A DNA stretch of 42,086 nt from Mnemiopsis leidyi (GCA_000226015.1 JH152794.1:61997-104082), one strand, 5' to 3'. Counted from the stretch's first letter, positions 30,215 through 42,067 are shown. Numbers and translations are program-made. The notes: generated by a model not told the origin, from the sequence alone.

Positions 30215-30639
30215 GTTTGTCATGTACTGACCAGATATTGAAGATGCTCCCTAGAGTTATTCAACATTCTTTATACAGTTTGATATATAGACTCTAAATA
30301 TTCAATAAAAGTTTAATAGTTAAAACCAATAGGGTGCAAGACAGGCAGTACTAGTAAAATTGAAGGTAAACGACGGTTCAAGATGGTTAAAGTTGAGCTT
30401 GGATGCAGTAGTGAAATGATGCCCCGGCATCTCTTGCTGCTCCAGCTATGCCAGAGGGTGCCGTCATAAAGGGGCGCCAAGTCCCGTTAAGGTGCGTTTG
30501 AAAAAGATTGTCAGTAAAAGTAAAAGTCTGTGTAAAATTTCGTTACCAGGACTGGTTTTATCAGACAATTTTAGGTTAAGATAAGTGGTTTATAAGATAA
30601 GAGTTGAACTTTAACAGCCCTTAAAGCTAGGCTTTTTGA

Positions 30640-31705
30640 TTTCATTTTCTACCTCCACTGAACGAGATGAATCGTGATTTTCGTTTCTATGTTTTGACTC
30701 GCCACAAGATGGGTCTTTCTGTTGCAAACAGCACGGGGATGCTAGCCCTAGCGAAAGGACTGTTTTCTGCTGGATTTCGGATATCAGGAAGGGCCAATTT
30801 AGCCAGGAAAAGAAAACAAGCCCTGGTAGACCGATTGTGACCTGTACCACTGCAACAGTCAGGGAAGTACAAGTGTAGGGAATAATCACTCAAAACCCAC
30901 GATTATCATGCACTGATATTGCCTCATGCCTATACCTAAGACATGCGTTTTTGGGATTCTAACTAAGAAACTTAACCTCAGAAATGTGTATGCTTTCTGG
31001 GTACCTCATGATTTGTCAGAAAGCAACAAAACAGCAAAGGTGACATGTTGCAGAGCGTTACTTGAGCTGTTCAACACCAAGGGTCTGCAGTATATGGTGT
31101 CAAACTATGTCATTGAAGACAAATCTTGGTTTTTGTGGTCTCAAAAGTACAAGGAAAGAATTTGGATAGGCGTAAAAGACCCGAAACCTACCGATGTAAA
31201 GTCAAAGCTAACAAACAGGAAATCAATGAGCTCTATTGCATTCACTTGCAAGCCAAAAATATTTTCAATATCGGTGATGCCTCAAGGTACAACTATTAAT
31301 GTCACCACTATGATTGAATACCTGAAGGACACTTCTAAAAGGTTTATGAGCCTCAAAACGAACAAACTTTCTCTGAGAAATCCACACCTCCAAATGTACA
31401 ATGCGAGGCCTCACTCTGCCAGTTTCACACAGGATTATCTGACAAGAAACAGAGTCTCAGTTGTTCACCAGGCACCCTATCATCCAGATTTGAACCTCCT
31501 CGACCGATTTATGTTCAGAGCAATCAAGCAGGACCTAATAAATGGCGTTTTTAATGGTCGAAGATGTCAAGACAGCTATTCAGCGGAGCATAAGACTGAT
31601 CTCAGAAAAGACTCTAATGGACCAACTTAAGAAGCTTCTTGACCACTGCAAACGTGTTATTGAAGTTAATAGAGATTATATGTTTCCCAAATACATGGAA
31701 ATTTT
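30640..31705 (+). pseudogene. Decayed mariner-family transposase
   Basis: The N-terminal helix-turn-helix part is seen in one frame (HGDASPSERTVFCWISDIRK, then a KTSPGRP linker). The catalytic part is in another frame (30926-31630): NLRNVYAFWVPHDLSESNK, VIEDKSWFLW (first Asp kept), MYNARPHSA (second Asp replaced by Tyr) and YHPDLNLLDRFMF (third Asp kept). The C-terminus (VEDVKTAIQRSIRLISEKTL ... DHCKRVIEVN) lies in a third frame. At least two frameshifts and several stops. Terminal inverted repeats were not found. Confidence 0.85.
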
Positions 31706-31745
31706 GTACCATTTAACTATATTAGCTGTGGCACAACCTAATACT

Positions 31746-31822
31746 AGGGGTGCCACTTAGGGGCGCATCTTTACCGCCGAGGGGCGCCATACGGACTAGA
31801 TAAGCAATGTTACGCCACTGTT
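31746..31822 (+). repeat. Right copy of the 77-bp direct repeat
   Basis: Counterpart of 27396-27472, lying about 40 bp after the mariner remnant. The two copies enclose the LINE and mariner fragments. Too long for a target-site duplication and too short for typical LTRs. Confidence 0.75.
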
Positions 31823-32248
31823 CTGGCCGAGCACATGTTAACCAACCAAAAAGCTTTTTCTGGTCCAACTCGCAGATGAACATGCTTCAGCCAGATTGGC
31901 AATGTTTTACTTCCGAAAGTAGATATCAGTAAGACACATGGTAACACAATTATAAATAAAAATAATTTACTATAATACATTATATAAGGATCCTCTATGT
32001 GTTACAGTCATAAGTCCAAACTAGAACAAAAAAAATCTGTTAAGTATTTAAAGGCTCAATTAATCACATAGAAAGAGAAATCTGTTGGGTGTTTTCAGGC
32101 TTAATTAATGCAGAGCAAATAAATATGCTTACATTTTTGACAGTTCAATTCCTTTTATAGATTACATAAGACCTAATTATAAACCTGCCACCTTTCCAAG
32201 TGTTAATTATATGATGGGATTTATTGGATAACAGTGAAGAATATTGTT
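31823..32248 (+). other. 5' flank of the TFIIB-like gene
   Basis: AT-rich. Contains an approximate 50-bp tandem duplication (AAATCTGTTAAG ... CTCAATTAAT and AAATCTGTTGGG ... CTTAATTAAT, about 32033-32125). No clear TATA or CCAAT box. Confidence 0.4.
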
Positions 32249-35200
32249 ATGAGCTGTGTTTGTGGATGTGACAAAGTAGAAGACTATGGAAGTGAAACAT
32301 ATTGCACTGAATGTGGGTCTCTTGTCGAACAGGTAAGCTAGTTATAAATTATATATAATATATATAATGGTTATTTGATCGAATTGATTCTGTGGAATGT
32401 GTTCCTTGTATTTTGTGACACTAATTTTGTACAAATTTGGTACATGATATAACATCTTAAATCAAATATCAAAAAATTAAAATATAATATACAGTATGAT
32501 CATCACTTTGCTAGAAGTAGGTTGTTAGGGTACAGGGGTGCAATTGCTATGTGGTTTTGCCCGCACCACAAAGGCATCCAAGTGACACTTTTTGCCATGA
32601 CAAGAGAAGAAATATATGTTTATATCTAGAGTGGAAGATGAAGGAAAACAAATTGCTTTATGTTAGACATCCAAAATCACATATCAGTAGTCAAAAATCA
32701 CATATATCTACTGATCTAATTTCCATCACAGGATTTTATAGCAGAGGAAAGAGTCAATAGTTGGGATCAGTATCAACATCAGCGTCAAAATAGAACAACA
32801 GATGTGGCTAACAAATATGCTGGCAGTGGAATATTTGATTCATCAAAAGAGACATATTTGAAAAGGTAATTTACATGCCCTGAAGCAAGCATGATCCTAG
32901 AGAAGTGTAGTTAGGGGCTCTTTCAGAAATATTGACCCATTAAAAGTGAAGCTGAGTTGATTTTTTATGTCCTTTGCATAGTTTTATTGCAATAGATTTT
33001 CTGGGAGCTCTACCTTGATGCTCATGCTTAAACTAATTGGCCTGACTTATCAGTCACAAATCAAACTTAAGTTGTTTTCCTCAAGAGAGACAAAAAAAGG
33101 TTGGTTTAAATTCAGTTTAAAACTATTTTAAGCATACAAGGTGTTTGATTGATAAAAATATCACAATGATGATTATGTGACAAACCAGTTTTTCAAACAT
33201 AGAATACAATTTTTGAGTTTAACAGATATCGTGTAACTTTTTAAGTATGGCTTTTGATCTGCATAGTAGTTACCTTAATGGTGTCTTAGATAGCTGGTTG
33301 CTGTTACGCAAAGTGAATGATGGCTATGACTCAGTGGATAAGAAAGGAGAGAAATCTCTCTACTGTATAATTCACCTTAACAGGAGAGAAACCTCTCCCA
33401 TGTGCAGATATGTAAGTTTAATTTTTGCTCAGCACTTAAATACATGTCAATCAGTGTGGTAAGAGAATCTGAGAACAGTAGCTATTTATCTAGATTGATG
33501 TATTTGATGTCATGGGTCAATGTTGCTGTCACATTCTTATCAGAAGGATCTTTAAATACATTAGTGATCATTTTATTAATCTTAAAATATTTTGTCGTTA
33601 AAATTGCTTTAAAGTCTTAACATACAATATGTGCATTGTTTGGTTTACCAAAATTACTTTCAGACAAAAAAGGTTGAGGTTAGATAGACTGATAAACTCA
33701 TGCCAAAAATTAAACCTTCCTTACCCTGACCTGGTTGCTCAAACTGCACTCGTTATGCTGGAAAAGGACCTTGGTGATTCAAAAAAACACTATACCCAAA
33801 AGCTTTTGGGTGCAGCCATATACTCAAGTTGTAAATTTCACGATATTCAAATTTCCACTAATGTAAGTTCTGTTGTTATTCAACTAATTTTACTCAAACT
33901 TATTTTATAAATCAGACAGCCCTCGGATTTTTTATTATATTTCATTTGAATCAAGGTTTATTCACTTGGAACTTTATTTCAAGGAACTTAGAGAAAGTAA
34001 ACCACTAAAATCACATCCTTTTATTTTGCAGGAAATAATCCAAACTCTAGAGCTGTCTGGAAGGCATCTATCAGCTTTATTTGTACGTTATAGCAAGCGT
34101 TGTAGCAACCATTCCCAAACTTCTGACTACCAACAAGAAAATCCTCAAAAAACCATTCAACTGGCTGATGTCAAAGACCTTGAAACCAACGGTGTTATAC
34201 CACCTCATACCGCACAAACCTTCTTTCAATACTGTTCGGATTTAAGTGACCTTTTCACAGCACCAGACTTCCACAACAGCAGAATGCACACTTCGTTCTT
34301 TTACAAGAATGCGTCTTATCAGCTGGCTGTGTATGCTAGCATGGTGCATCTTCATCTTTACAATAAACCTTTTGATATTCAAAAGTACAAGTTGGCAGGA
34401 GTTGAGAGTAGAAAAATAAGAAGGTAAGTTACCTGCACAGCTATTTGGATTTAGAATTTGTAGAAAGGAATATTTCGGAATTTTAAAACTATTCAAATTT
34501 GAGATTCAGAATTTCAGATCAAAAATTTAACTTGTTCAATATTGCAATGTCTGTTGATTAAGCTCAGTTAATTTATGTTAATCCGTGATTACATAAGATA
34601 TTTGTGTCATTAGAATTTGCATCTCGATCTAAATCGTTATTGTCAGTGTAAGGAGGGACGTATCTTCTAGCTGGTATATCCTGTACAAAACGTGCTGTCT
34701 ATTTATGAGATGGGTTCTACGGGATGACCACTCTTCTGTGAAGGGAAAGGGTATGTCGGTAAGTCCCTTTAACACAGTTTGTCCTTTGTGTATAACTGCA
34801 CATATTATATAGTGTAGATTTGACTTTAGTTTCGTGGAAAAATTTAAGGAAATAATTGATCAAAGCTAAGTTAAGAAGTAGGACTAAGTAAATTTGTACA
34901 TGATTCCATATTTAAGATAACTCTGTAATCTTTAACTCAATTTTCTTTAACAGAAGAACAGTCGAATCAATTTCCCGAAGCTGCTGGACAAGTTGCTTCA
35001 AGAAAACGTCAAGGGTAAACTCCTGGAAAAAATACAGAAATACAGGGAATTCGGACGTTTTAAAGTTGCTTCATCGAGTAAGTGTGTTCAACATAGATAA
35101 CTAGATAAAAACATGCCGTCTTTTCATAACCCTGAACCCTCAAAGTGCAATTGGTTTTCACCGATAAATATGGTGTGAACATTCGACAAGTTAAATTTCA

Positions 35201-36795
35201 TTGGGCTTAAAATTACAGAATATAGGGTTTTAAGGGTTTAGGAAAAAGCTCATCTATCTTCCAAGTTACGAATTAAGTTAATGTCATGGCCTCCCTTGAT
35301 AAAACAAATTTTCAGTACAGAAACATGGCAGAACTAGGATCCCTAAATCTTCCTCTATCCAATCTTCCTTTCTAAAGAAGACGGCAGATTCTTCTTTTCT
35401 GTGTAAAACAGCTGGTTTGGGAGAATACTCGGTAGACATACATGTTTTAGAGCAATGTATGGACGTTCTCAATGAGTATATCGTGTTTCATCATCCACAA
35501 AAGATTGTGGACCGCTTTAGGCAGTAAGTGGATTTCCGTTTGGTTTTTACATGTTAGGTAAGCATGATATGTTGAGCAAACATATAACATGTTAAATTAT
35601 TTTCAAACTTTATCAAATTCTAGCACTGTCGCTGTTATGGCACAACAGTATGGACGTCAAATCTCAGAATTATTGGGTAGCAGTCGGACCAATTAATTGC
35701 GAAAAAACTGTCACGTGATGGTAAAAGACTTTCGACTCCTACAAAGAATTCTGTCATCCGTTGCGTGCCGTCGAACGCTGCCCGACTATTAACTACCCAT
35801 CACTTTCACTGCAGGCTACTAACTGTTCTATCGTTAACGGAGATGAAGTTACTTTTACCACGACTGCAGAAACTTATCTACTTTGTTCTGCTTCACCAGA
35901 TAATACTTGCCATGGAACCTCAAGTATGTTTATTGAAAATCAGGAGTTATATTTCTTGTTGTATGAAGATATGTCGTGTGTAAATTATAATGCATAGATA
36001 GCAGTGTATGATTTTAAATTTCGGGAGTTGTTCATAATGCTTTTTTTAGCTTGATTTCATTGGGCGCAGGTTCTGCTAAATGAATCATTCTATATTATCA
36101 TTTTAGGGCATTTATCTGCATATTTATAAACATTTACCTTTTATATAATATATATGACTCTTAACATTGTTCTAATGTCATGACAACCAATCAGGTCCCG
36201 CCCCTGTCACAGCTCCTCAATGACAAAGAAAAGGCAGAAAAGGTTGACGAAATGGTTCGGAAGACATTTATCAAGACCTTGGTAAAACATGTCTCGTACA
36301 TACTACCCCTCAACCTTGATCTCACTACGTGAGTAGAAGCTTGTTGTGCAACAATAGTTTTAGAGTTAAGCTATATTATAACTTTTTATAAGCTATATTA
36401 TAACATGAATCTATTGAATTAAGTTTGTCAAAGTAGTTTTATGCTAAATCAATTTGCTTTAATACAGGGTCCAGGGAACGTTACAAGAAAATTTATGTTA
36501 ACCATTTATGTTAACCATTGTTAACAGATTGACACAGACAATACACACATTCTACGGTGCTATCTCTCCTCCTTCCACTTTCAAACAGCTGCTGCGCAGA
36601 CTGTCCACTAGTGTAGAAACGGAATCCTCCGCTTCAAGTTCATGTACCGAAACCTCCGCTTCAAGTTCCTCCACCGAATCTTCCCTTTCTTCCTACCCCT
36701 CATCCCCCACTTCTTCCTACACCGTCTCTTCTCCAAGATATGATGTACAGTTTGTTGTACCACAAGAAATAGTTATGTTAGATATGAACGAGTAG
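32249..36795 (+). CDS. TFIIB-family transcription factor (zinc ribbon + cyclin fold), BRF2-like, 11 exons
   Basis: Exons: 32249-32332, 32732-32865, 33664-33862, 34032-34423, 34647-34758, 34954-35077, 35316-35523, 35624-35647 (24-nt micro-exon), 35815-35923, 36213-36328, 36528-36795. Sum 1770 nt, 589 aa, phases consistent. Residues 1-28 form a compact zinc ribbon (CVCGC ... YCTECGSLVEQ). About 76-165 is a cyclin-like repeat typical of TFIIB/BRF proteins (LRLDRLINSCQKLNLPYPDL, KLLGAAIYSSCKFHDIQI). The second cyclin repeat is not obvious. The C-terminal half is helical with no motif I can name, and the tail from about 530 is Ser/Thr-rich. BRF2 recruits RNA polymerase III to type 3 promoters, but BRF2 is near 420 aa and this protein is longer, so orthology is open. 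TAF1B was considered and fits poorly. An alternative model ends at 35696 without the last three exons; the micro-exon model is preferred because all later exons then join in phase. Confidence 0.78.
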
Positions 36796-36831
36796 AGAAA
36801 TAATGTTCAATCTGCTGGTTATCTTGCCTGT

Positions 36832-36990
36832 CACGTGACCAGACTAGTAGAGCGCAGTAGTTTTGGTCACGTGACTAATTGTGGTCACGTGACTAATTAT
36901 GGTGACGTGACTTAGTTTGGTCACGTGACTTGAAGTGGTCAAGTGATTAATTATGGTCACGTGACTAATTGTGGTCACGTGACTTGAAGT
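36832..36990. promoter_or_regulatory. 18-bp array of GTCACGTGAC (CLEAR-type E-box) sites
   Basis: CACGTG starts at 36832, 36868, 36886, 36922, 36958 and 36976, with one-base variants at 36904 (GACGTG) and 36940 (CAAGTG). All lie in one exact 18-bp register. The extended site GTCACGTGAC matches the CLEAR element bound by TFEB/MITF in vertebrates; USF and MAX also bind it. It is 36 bp past the stop of the TFIIB-like gene and about 640 bp before the first coding exon of DNAJB12, so it could serve the latter's promoter. Confidence 0.55.
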
Positions 36991-37623
36991 GACTTCCACT
37001 TGACTGGCGGGATGACAGATCTTATGACTGTTATACAGTCGGTTTATAAAGAATGTTTCCCCCAGTGGTATCCCGGACTAAAGTTTCCTCTGCCTTAAAT
37101 TCAGTTGATCAGACTTGTTGAAGTTATCTTTTTATCTGTGTTTGTTCAAATTCTTTAAAAAACGGATAACGAGAGATCTTTATGTTTTTTACTGAGTATC
37201 TTTAAATTCTTAAATTTTAGCAATGTTAGGTACAAATCTGTTAAATGTAGCTATTTGTTTCTAGTATATTTCGTTTGGGCATGATAATTTTGTTACCGTG
37301 TGAAATGCTTCTGCTGTTACGTTGTGTTAGGTTTTTACATTACTAAGCCGTGTTTCACTTATTACGTAACGTCTTTATTTCTCTGTAAAAGTTCACCAAT
37401 GTACCAATTGTGTACTTGATGTAGACATTGAAAAGAAATGTATCACGAATTGTATTAGTGTAGATGCTGGTGCCGTGTTACAAAGGATGGTTAATAAGTA
37501 CATATGGCCACCTGTTTTCTTTTTTGCTCCTAGAATCCAAGTAATACCTTGCATTTTCCTCTACTCTTTTTTGCTCCTATTAACCAAGTAATATATTACA
37601 TTTTCTTCTACCTGTTTTTAGCA
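36991..37623 (+). other. 5' flank of the DNAJB12/14 gene
   Basis: AT-rich. A TTTTTAG acceptor ends at 37621, two bases before the ATG, so a non-coding first exon should lie in this stretch or in the E-box array. Its donor could not be fixed. Confidence 0.4.
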
Positions 37624-40600
37624 ATGAATAAAGATGAAGCAGAGCGATGTATCAACATTGCAAGAAGATGTATCAGCGAGGGAAACACTGAAAAAGCGGA
37701 GAAGTTTCTGAAAAAATCGCTAGCGTTACACGAATCAGCTGCAGCTAGAGGTAAGCTTTAATCCCTTGTCCTTTAATTAAATTAATTGGGAGTGCAAAAC
37801 AGTGCAACTTTGTTGGAGAAAACTTCCAAATTATTAAAGAGTTAAGGTTAAAAAAGGACTTCATGGAGTGAACACGACATGCAGTAGGTGCTAATGAACC
37901 ATACAATTTTTATTCAATCAGCTTTTACCATTACAGCTCGTCGTTCGTGAGATACTATATATAGCTCAATCTGTAATACAGATATGTTTTTTGTGCTTAC
38001 GGATGAACTACAAAAAGTAAACCGCCCAAGTTTACTTTTCCTAGTTTAACCCGCTTAGCTGTTCATTACATGATACTAACTGTAGATAAAGTTGTAACCT
38101 ATAGTTTGGTAGTCTTCAATTCTTGAACTTACCACATTTCCTGCACTCCGGCAATATTCCCGTAGCCGTGGTCCACCCTGTTGACTGACACGTGACTTCT
38201 TTTTCGCCCATGATTTGCACGTGACCCACACACGTGACTGTGACCACTGTGTTTTTAAAAGCCGGTCCGCTTGGTGAAACTTGGGCGTCAGGAATGTGTA
38301 GGGCGTGACATACATGCTCTGAAATGTGTTGGAAGATTGTTCTGAAGTTAGTAGTATACCTATATAGTATACAAGTATAAGTATAGTATACTCCATATAG
38401 TGTACAAGTATACTTTAATACTATGTGCAATATACATATATGCTCAGTAGTGCAGTGCGAGTAGAATTATTTTATCATGCTAAAACTCTAACTAAAATTT
38501 CAATCTTAGTTAGAAACTGACCTGATGCTCTTCTGTATAAGTCCGATGCTGTATCGAAGCTTTCAAATTCTATCTGATCTACGTCCTTGCTCCAGTATGA
38601 TGCCCAACCGCCTTCAACATCATCACACAAAGACTCTGATATCACAACATCTAGAACCTTCACCTCGTTGCAGTGCACCACCATCCGTCTTATTCCTGAG
38701 TTTCTTGAAAGTGCGATCCTCCATACCTTGTTATTTTCCTTTGGAACGTAAATAGCATTCTCAAAATCATCAAAGGTCATCGTGCACCTTCTGATTCGGT
38801 ACTTTAAACTTTTAAAGTCGATGTGAAATAGAAGATTATTCCTCCGGCTGATTCCTTTGGGGATGAATAAAACTTTATATCGACTTTTTCCCCGCTCTTA
38901 AGTTTACTGTCTGTTTTTATCTCCAAGGGGAAGTTCTCCAGGTCATAGATTATTTTTGTATTTGAACTGGGTATCTTAAACCAACCTGTCGTTGAACTTT
39001 GTTTAACTTTCAATCTATGTACGAGAAGTCTACAATTTTTGGGGAGAAATCGGGAGAAATGATATATGTCTTCACTGTTATTAAGGGCAGAGTTCATGTT
39101 CTAAGTTCTAATGTAGATGATACAAGTTTCGCCAATCCTGTAGATAATAAGATAATAGTGCAGTATAAATCTTCTTAATTTCCCCGATCAAGTTTAAGAC
39201 CTTTTATTTTGATTTTCTAACCTACAATTACAAGGTTATATAATCATCTGCAAACCTGGCTGGGATCTGTAAAAATCTGATGCTGTATCAGTTTCAGTAA
39301 ACCTTATCTTGGCTACATTTCGACCCCAGGTTTTACTCCAGTAACCTTCACTACAAGTCGAGTCTGACAACACAAAGTCAAGCACTCTAACTTCATTGCA
39401 GTGCATCACTATACGTCTCCCAGCTGATGTTCTCAAAAGAGCTATTCTCCATAACTTGTACGTTTCTGGAGGGACATTAGTGGGGAAAGCAGTGTCGTGT
39501 TCCTGGCACATTCGTATCGTATACTCTAGACCGGGCCCGAAATAGAAAGAGATTCCTCCGACATGATTGTTATTCTCTTCTGCCGAGTAAAAAATTAGAT
39601 CGACTCGTTCTTTACTTTTCAGTTTACTGTATGTTTTAATTTCCAGTGGGGACGTCTCAAGGTCGAACTCTTTGTTCATCTCACGTTCAACCGCTATCCA
39701 ATCTGTAATAAGGTTTTATCAGGTTTTTATGCCGTTAATTAGGCATTAATTTTGGGTTATGTTGGAGTGCTGGGGGGCGGGGGTTTGGCCAACACATATT
39801 ACCATGTTGTTTTGAGTTTTCCCTCCCCCTGGTAACTTTTTAACTTGTTCAAAGTTTGAAATATTTGAAAGTTTAATAAATAAGCATTGTCTTACTGGGG
39901 CTGCTGTAGAGTCCCGTTGTCACAGTTAAAATAACAATAACCCAGATCATCTTGATCATTACTACCAACTCTCTCTCTTTACAACCAAACAACAGATCTC
40001 TCTACCGGCAATAGTGCGAGCTAGAACTACACAAACGAAATGTAACAAATTCCTGAGATTTAGTTCGGTTCCATGCCGGCTGTACAGATAACACCAGGAA
40101 GCAAGCTCAATATAGCAGCCAATGAGGATAGCTTTCCATACACCACGTGATTACAATAGCCAATAAGGACCCTACATTTATTTAGTTAAAGAGCTAGAGT
40201 ACCTAGATTCACGTTTAGTTAGTTTCAGCTCGAGTTAATCTCGGTTATAAAGAGTTAATGTTACTCACAGCAATGTTGATTTCACAAGCTAGACTCTAGA
40301 TAATAAGGGGTGTATAAACTAGGCAGATAACTATAGATGCTATTACTCTAGTAGCAAAATGTTGTAGACATTTCCATCTTTAGCAAAATATTATTTCTAA
40401 AATACATGGAAATTTCAGAGTTATTAAAAGGACTAAGTCAGACACCACCCTCTTCCTCCTCCAACGCCTCCTCCACCTCCCCTCCCTCCAGCTCAACAAC
40501 GTCCGCTTCATCAGAAACCAGGAAACGTCCTAATGCCGGCGGCGGGAGCACGGAGTCTAGTAACGGGAAGGAGGCCACCGCCGATATGGTAGCAGCTGTT

Positions 40601-41997
40601 AACAAGTGAGTTTTGGAGAAGGTTTTGTTGTTAGTTCCAAGTAAGTTAGTTATTGTTTAGTTGTCTGTTAGTTACGTAGTTACTAGTTAGTCGCATAGTT
40701 ACTAATTAGTAACGCAAATCGCAATTACTAATTATTTTTCCAGAAAATAATCTTTAGATCCCAATACAACCAAAATCGTCCTTGTTATTTTATTAGACCA
40801 AAATTAAAACACAGCTAGGCTAAGTAATGTAGTTACACTTTCAACTATCTAAACACATACCACCATATTTCTAAGAAAATATGACATAATGTGAAAGCAT
40901 TGCTCGATATTGATTGGCCACACCAAACTTTTCATCTGCCAATCACTGTTACATGGTAAATAGAAATTGTGACCCCTCCCCAGAAATAGCAATCTCTTTT
41001 GTGCTGTTGTTCAACAACACCCCCTTCAGAGTAAAAGGAAAGAAGGATTACTACACGATTCTGGGTTGCGCTAAAACGGCTACCGAGTCCGAACTAAAGA
41101 AAGCGTACAGAAAGTTAGCTCTAGCGCTGCACCCTGACAAGAACTGTGCTGCGGGGGCTAATGAGGCCTTTAAAGGTGGGTAGTTGGAAGTTAAATTTAA
41201 GTTTCAGTTTTAGTTGGGAGTTTTAGTTTAGTTTTGGTGGCAGTTTTATAATTGATGGTTTAAGATTTAGTTCTAGAGTTCTTTAGTTTGAGTCCATCAG
41301 TGGTTTATTGTCAAATTTGTGTGTCAAAATCTGGGAGATAGACTCCTATCTGTTTTCTTCTGTTGTATATTCAAATCCTAAACGACACAACAAAATTGCA
41401 TTCCTCCCAAAGCAACATAAAGTAATCTCTGTTAAAACGGTCTCCCTTGTCTAAATTCTCAAATGCTTCCCTCAGCTGTGGGAAATGCCTACGCAGTGTT
41501 GTCAAACAGTGAGAAACGTGTGCGTTACGACAAATACGGTCTAGACGACGATTCTCCCACTCCCAGCCGCGGACACAGTCACAGATACAACCGATACTAT
41601 CATGACGATGAGGGTACGTCATGCTATATATTTTTAAAATGTATTGATTTTTTTGTCTTTATGCATCCTGGATCTGTAGTTAATTAAGTTTTGACTACAT
41701 AAACAGTCAATTGAATTGTACAAAAATTGATGTTGATGGTTAAATGTAGTGCAGTCAATGTACACAGTACACGGACTTCATGTAGGTATGTAATTACGAT
41801 GAGTTTCCCGCCTAATCACGATAATTAATTATCATCTTATCAGCTTATTATCTCAAATAATCTCAGATATCAGCCCGGAAGAGCTATTCAACATGTTCTT
41901 CGGAGGAATGCAGCCGAACTATCGACGTGGAAACAGACATACCCAGTTTTACAGTAACTACACCCGGGATCAATCAACTGACGCTAATAATGCTAGT
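37624..41997 (+). CDS. DNAJB12: DNAJB12/DNAJB14-type ER co-chaperone, 5 exons, 3' end beyond window
   Basis: Exons 37624-37750, 40419-40605, 41030-41175, 41476-41613, 41867-41997 join in phase to 243 residues; the final GTAAGT shows the gene continues past the window. The N-terminus ([20 protein letters not shown], then a KAEKFLKKS stretch) is the characteristic DNAJB12/14 start. A Ser/Pro/Thr-rich linker follows. The J domain is at about 106-175 with DYYTILG, helix [18 protein letters not shown] (HPD intact) and [18 protein letters not shown]. Then comes [13 protein letters not shown], as in the family. The TM segment and C-terminal DUF1977 are expected downstream but not seen. Animal homologues sit in the ER membrane with the J domain in the cytosol and work with HSP70 in quality control. 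The 2.7-kb first intron hosts an antisense gene. Confidence 0.93.
38116..39959 (-). CDS. Secreted protein with two copies of an unassigned domain plus a sushi module
   Basis: Minus-strand exons: 39959-39896 (signal peptide [20 protein letters not shown]), 39702-39256, 38985-38522 and 38318-38116. Exons 2 and 3 each encode one copy of a domain of about 150 residues starting NW/GW. It shares PLEIKT.SKLKS.E.VD..FYS, GGI.FYF, WRIAL.R ... [15 protein letters not shown] and DTASD.YR. It faintly recalls the farnesoic-acid O-methyltransferase-like domain (WRI strand, buried Cys), but I would not assign it. The last exon is a sushi/CCP domain ([10 protein letters not shown] ... VTCVGH ... CQSTGW ... 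LPECRKC), ending KFKN and TGA at 38116; a donor at 38133 could instead lead to a further exon. Exon 3 has 464 nt and needs a one-base correction near 38815-38835 to stay in frame: assembly error, allele or true lesion. AATAAA lies near 37908. Nested in DNAJB12 intron 1. Confidence 0.72.
40119..40164 (-). promoter_or_regulatory. CCAAT / E-box / CCAAT group upstream of the sushi gene
   Basis: CCAAT at 40119, CACGTG at 40144 and CCAAT at 40160, about 160-200 bp upstream of the start codon at 39959 on the minus strand. The same motif pairing occurs elsewhere in the window. Confidence 0.4.
40606..41029 (+). other. DNAJB12 intron 2
   Basis: The first 150 bases are a low-complexity GTTAGTTA-rich stretch beginning right at the donor. 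The rest is AT-rich with no feature. Confidence 0.5.
41176..41475 (+). other. DNAJB12 intron 3
   Basis: Begins with a TTTTAGTT-rich low-complexity stretch next to the donor. No other feature. The minus-strand frame at 41371-41622 is a shadow of exon 4. Confidence 0.5.
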
Positions 41998-42002
41998 GTA
42001 AG

Positions 42003-42016
42003 TATAGGTGTGTGTT

Positions 42017-42067
<51 letters not shown>

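Noticed and set aside
27396-31822. LTR retrotransposon bounded by the 77-bp repeats
   Set aside because: The repeats are too short, and no gag, protease, integrase or primer-binding site was seen between them.
35761-35997. Frame reading NCSIVNGDEVTFTTTAET as a separate secreted protein
   Set aside because: The other frame of the same exon joins in phase at both ends to the TFIIB-like gene.
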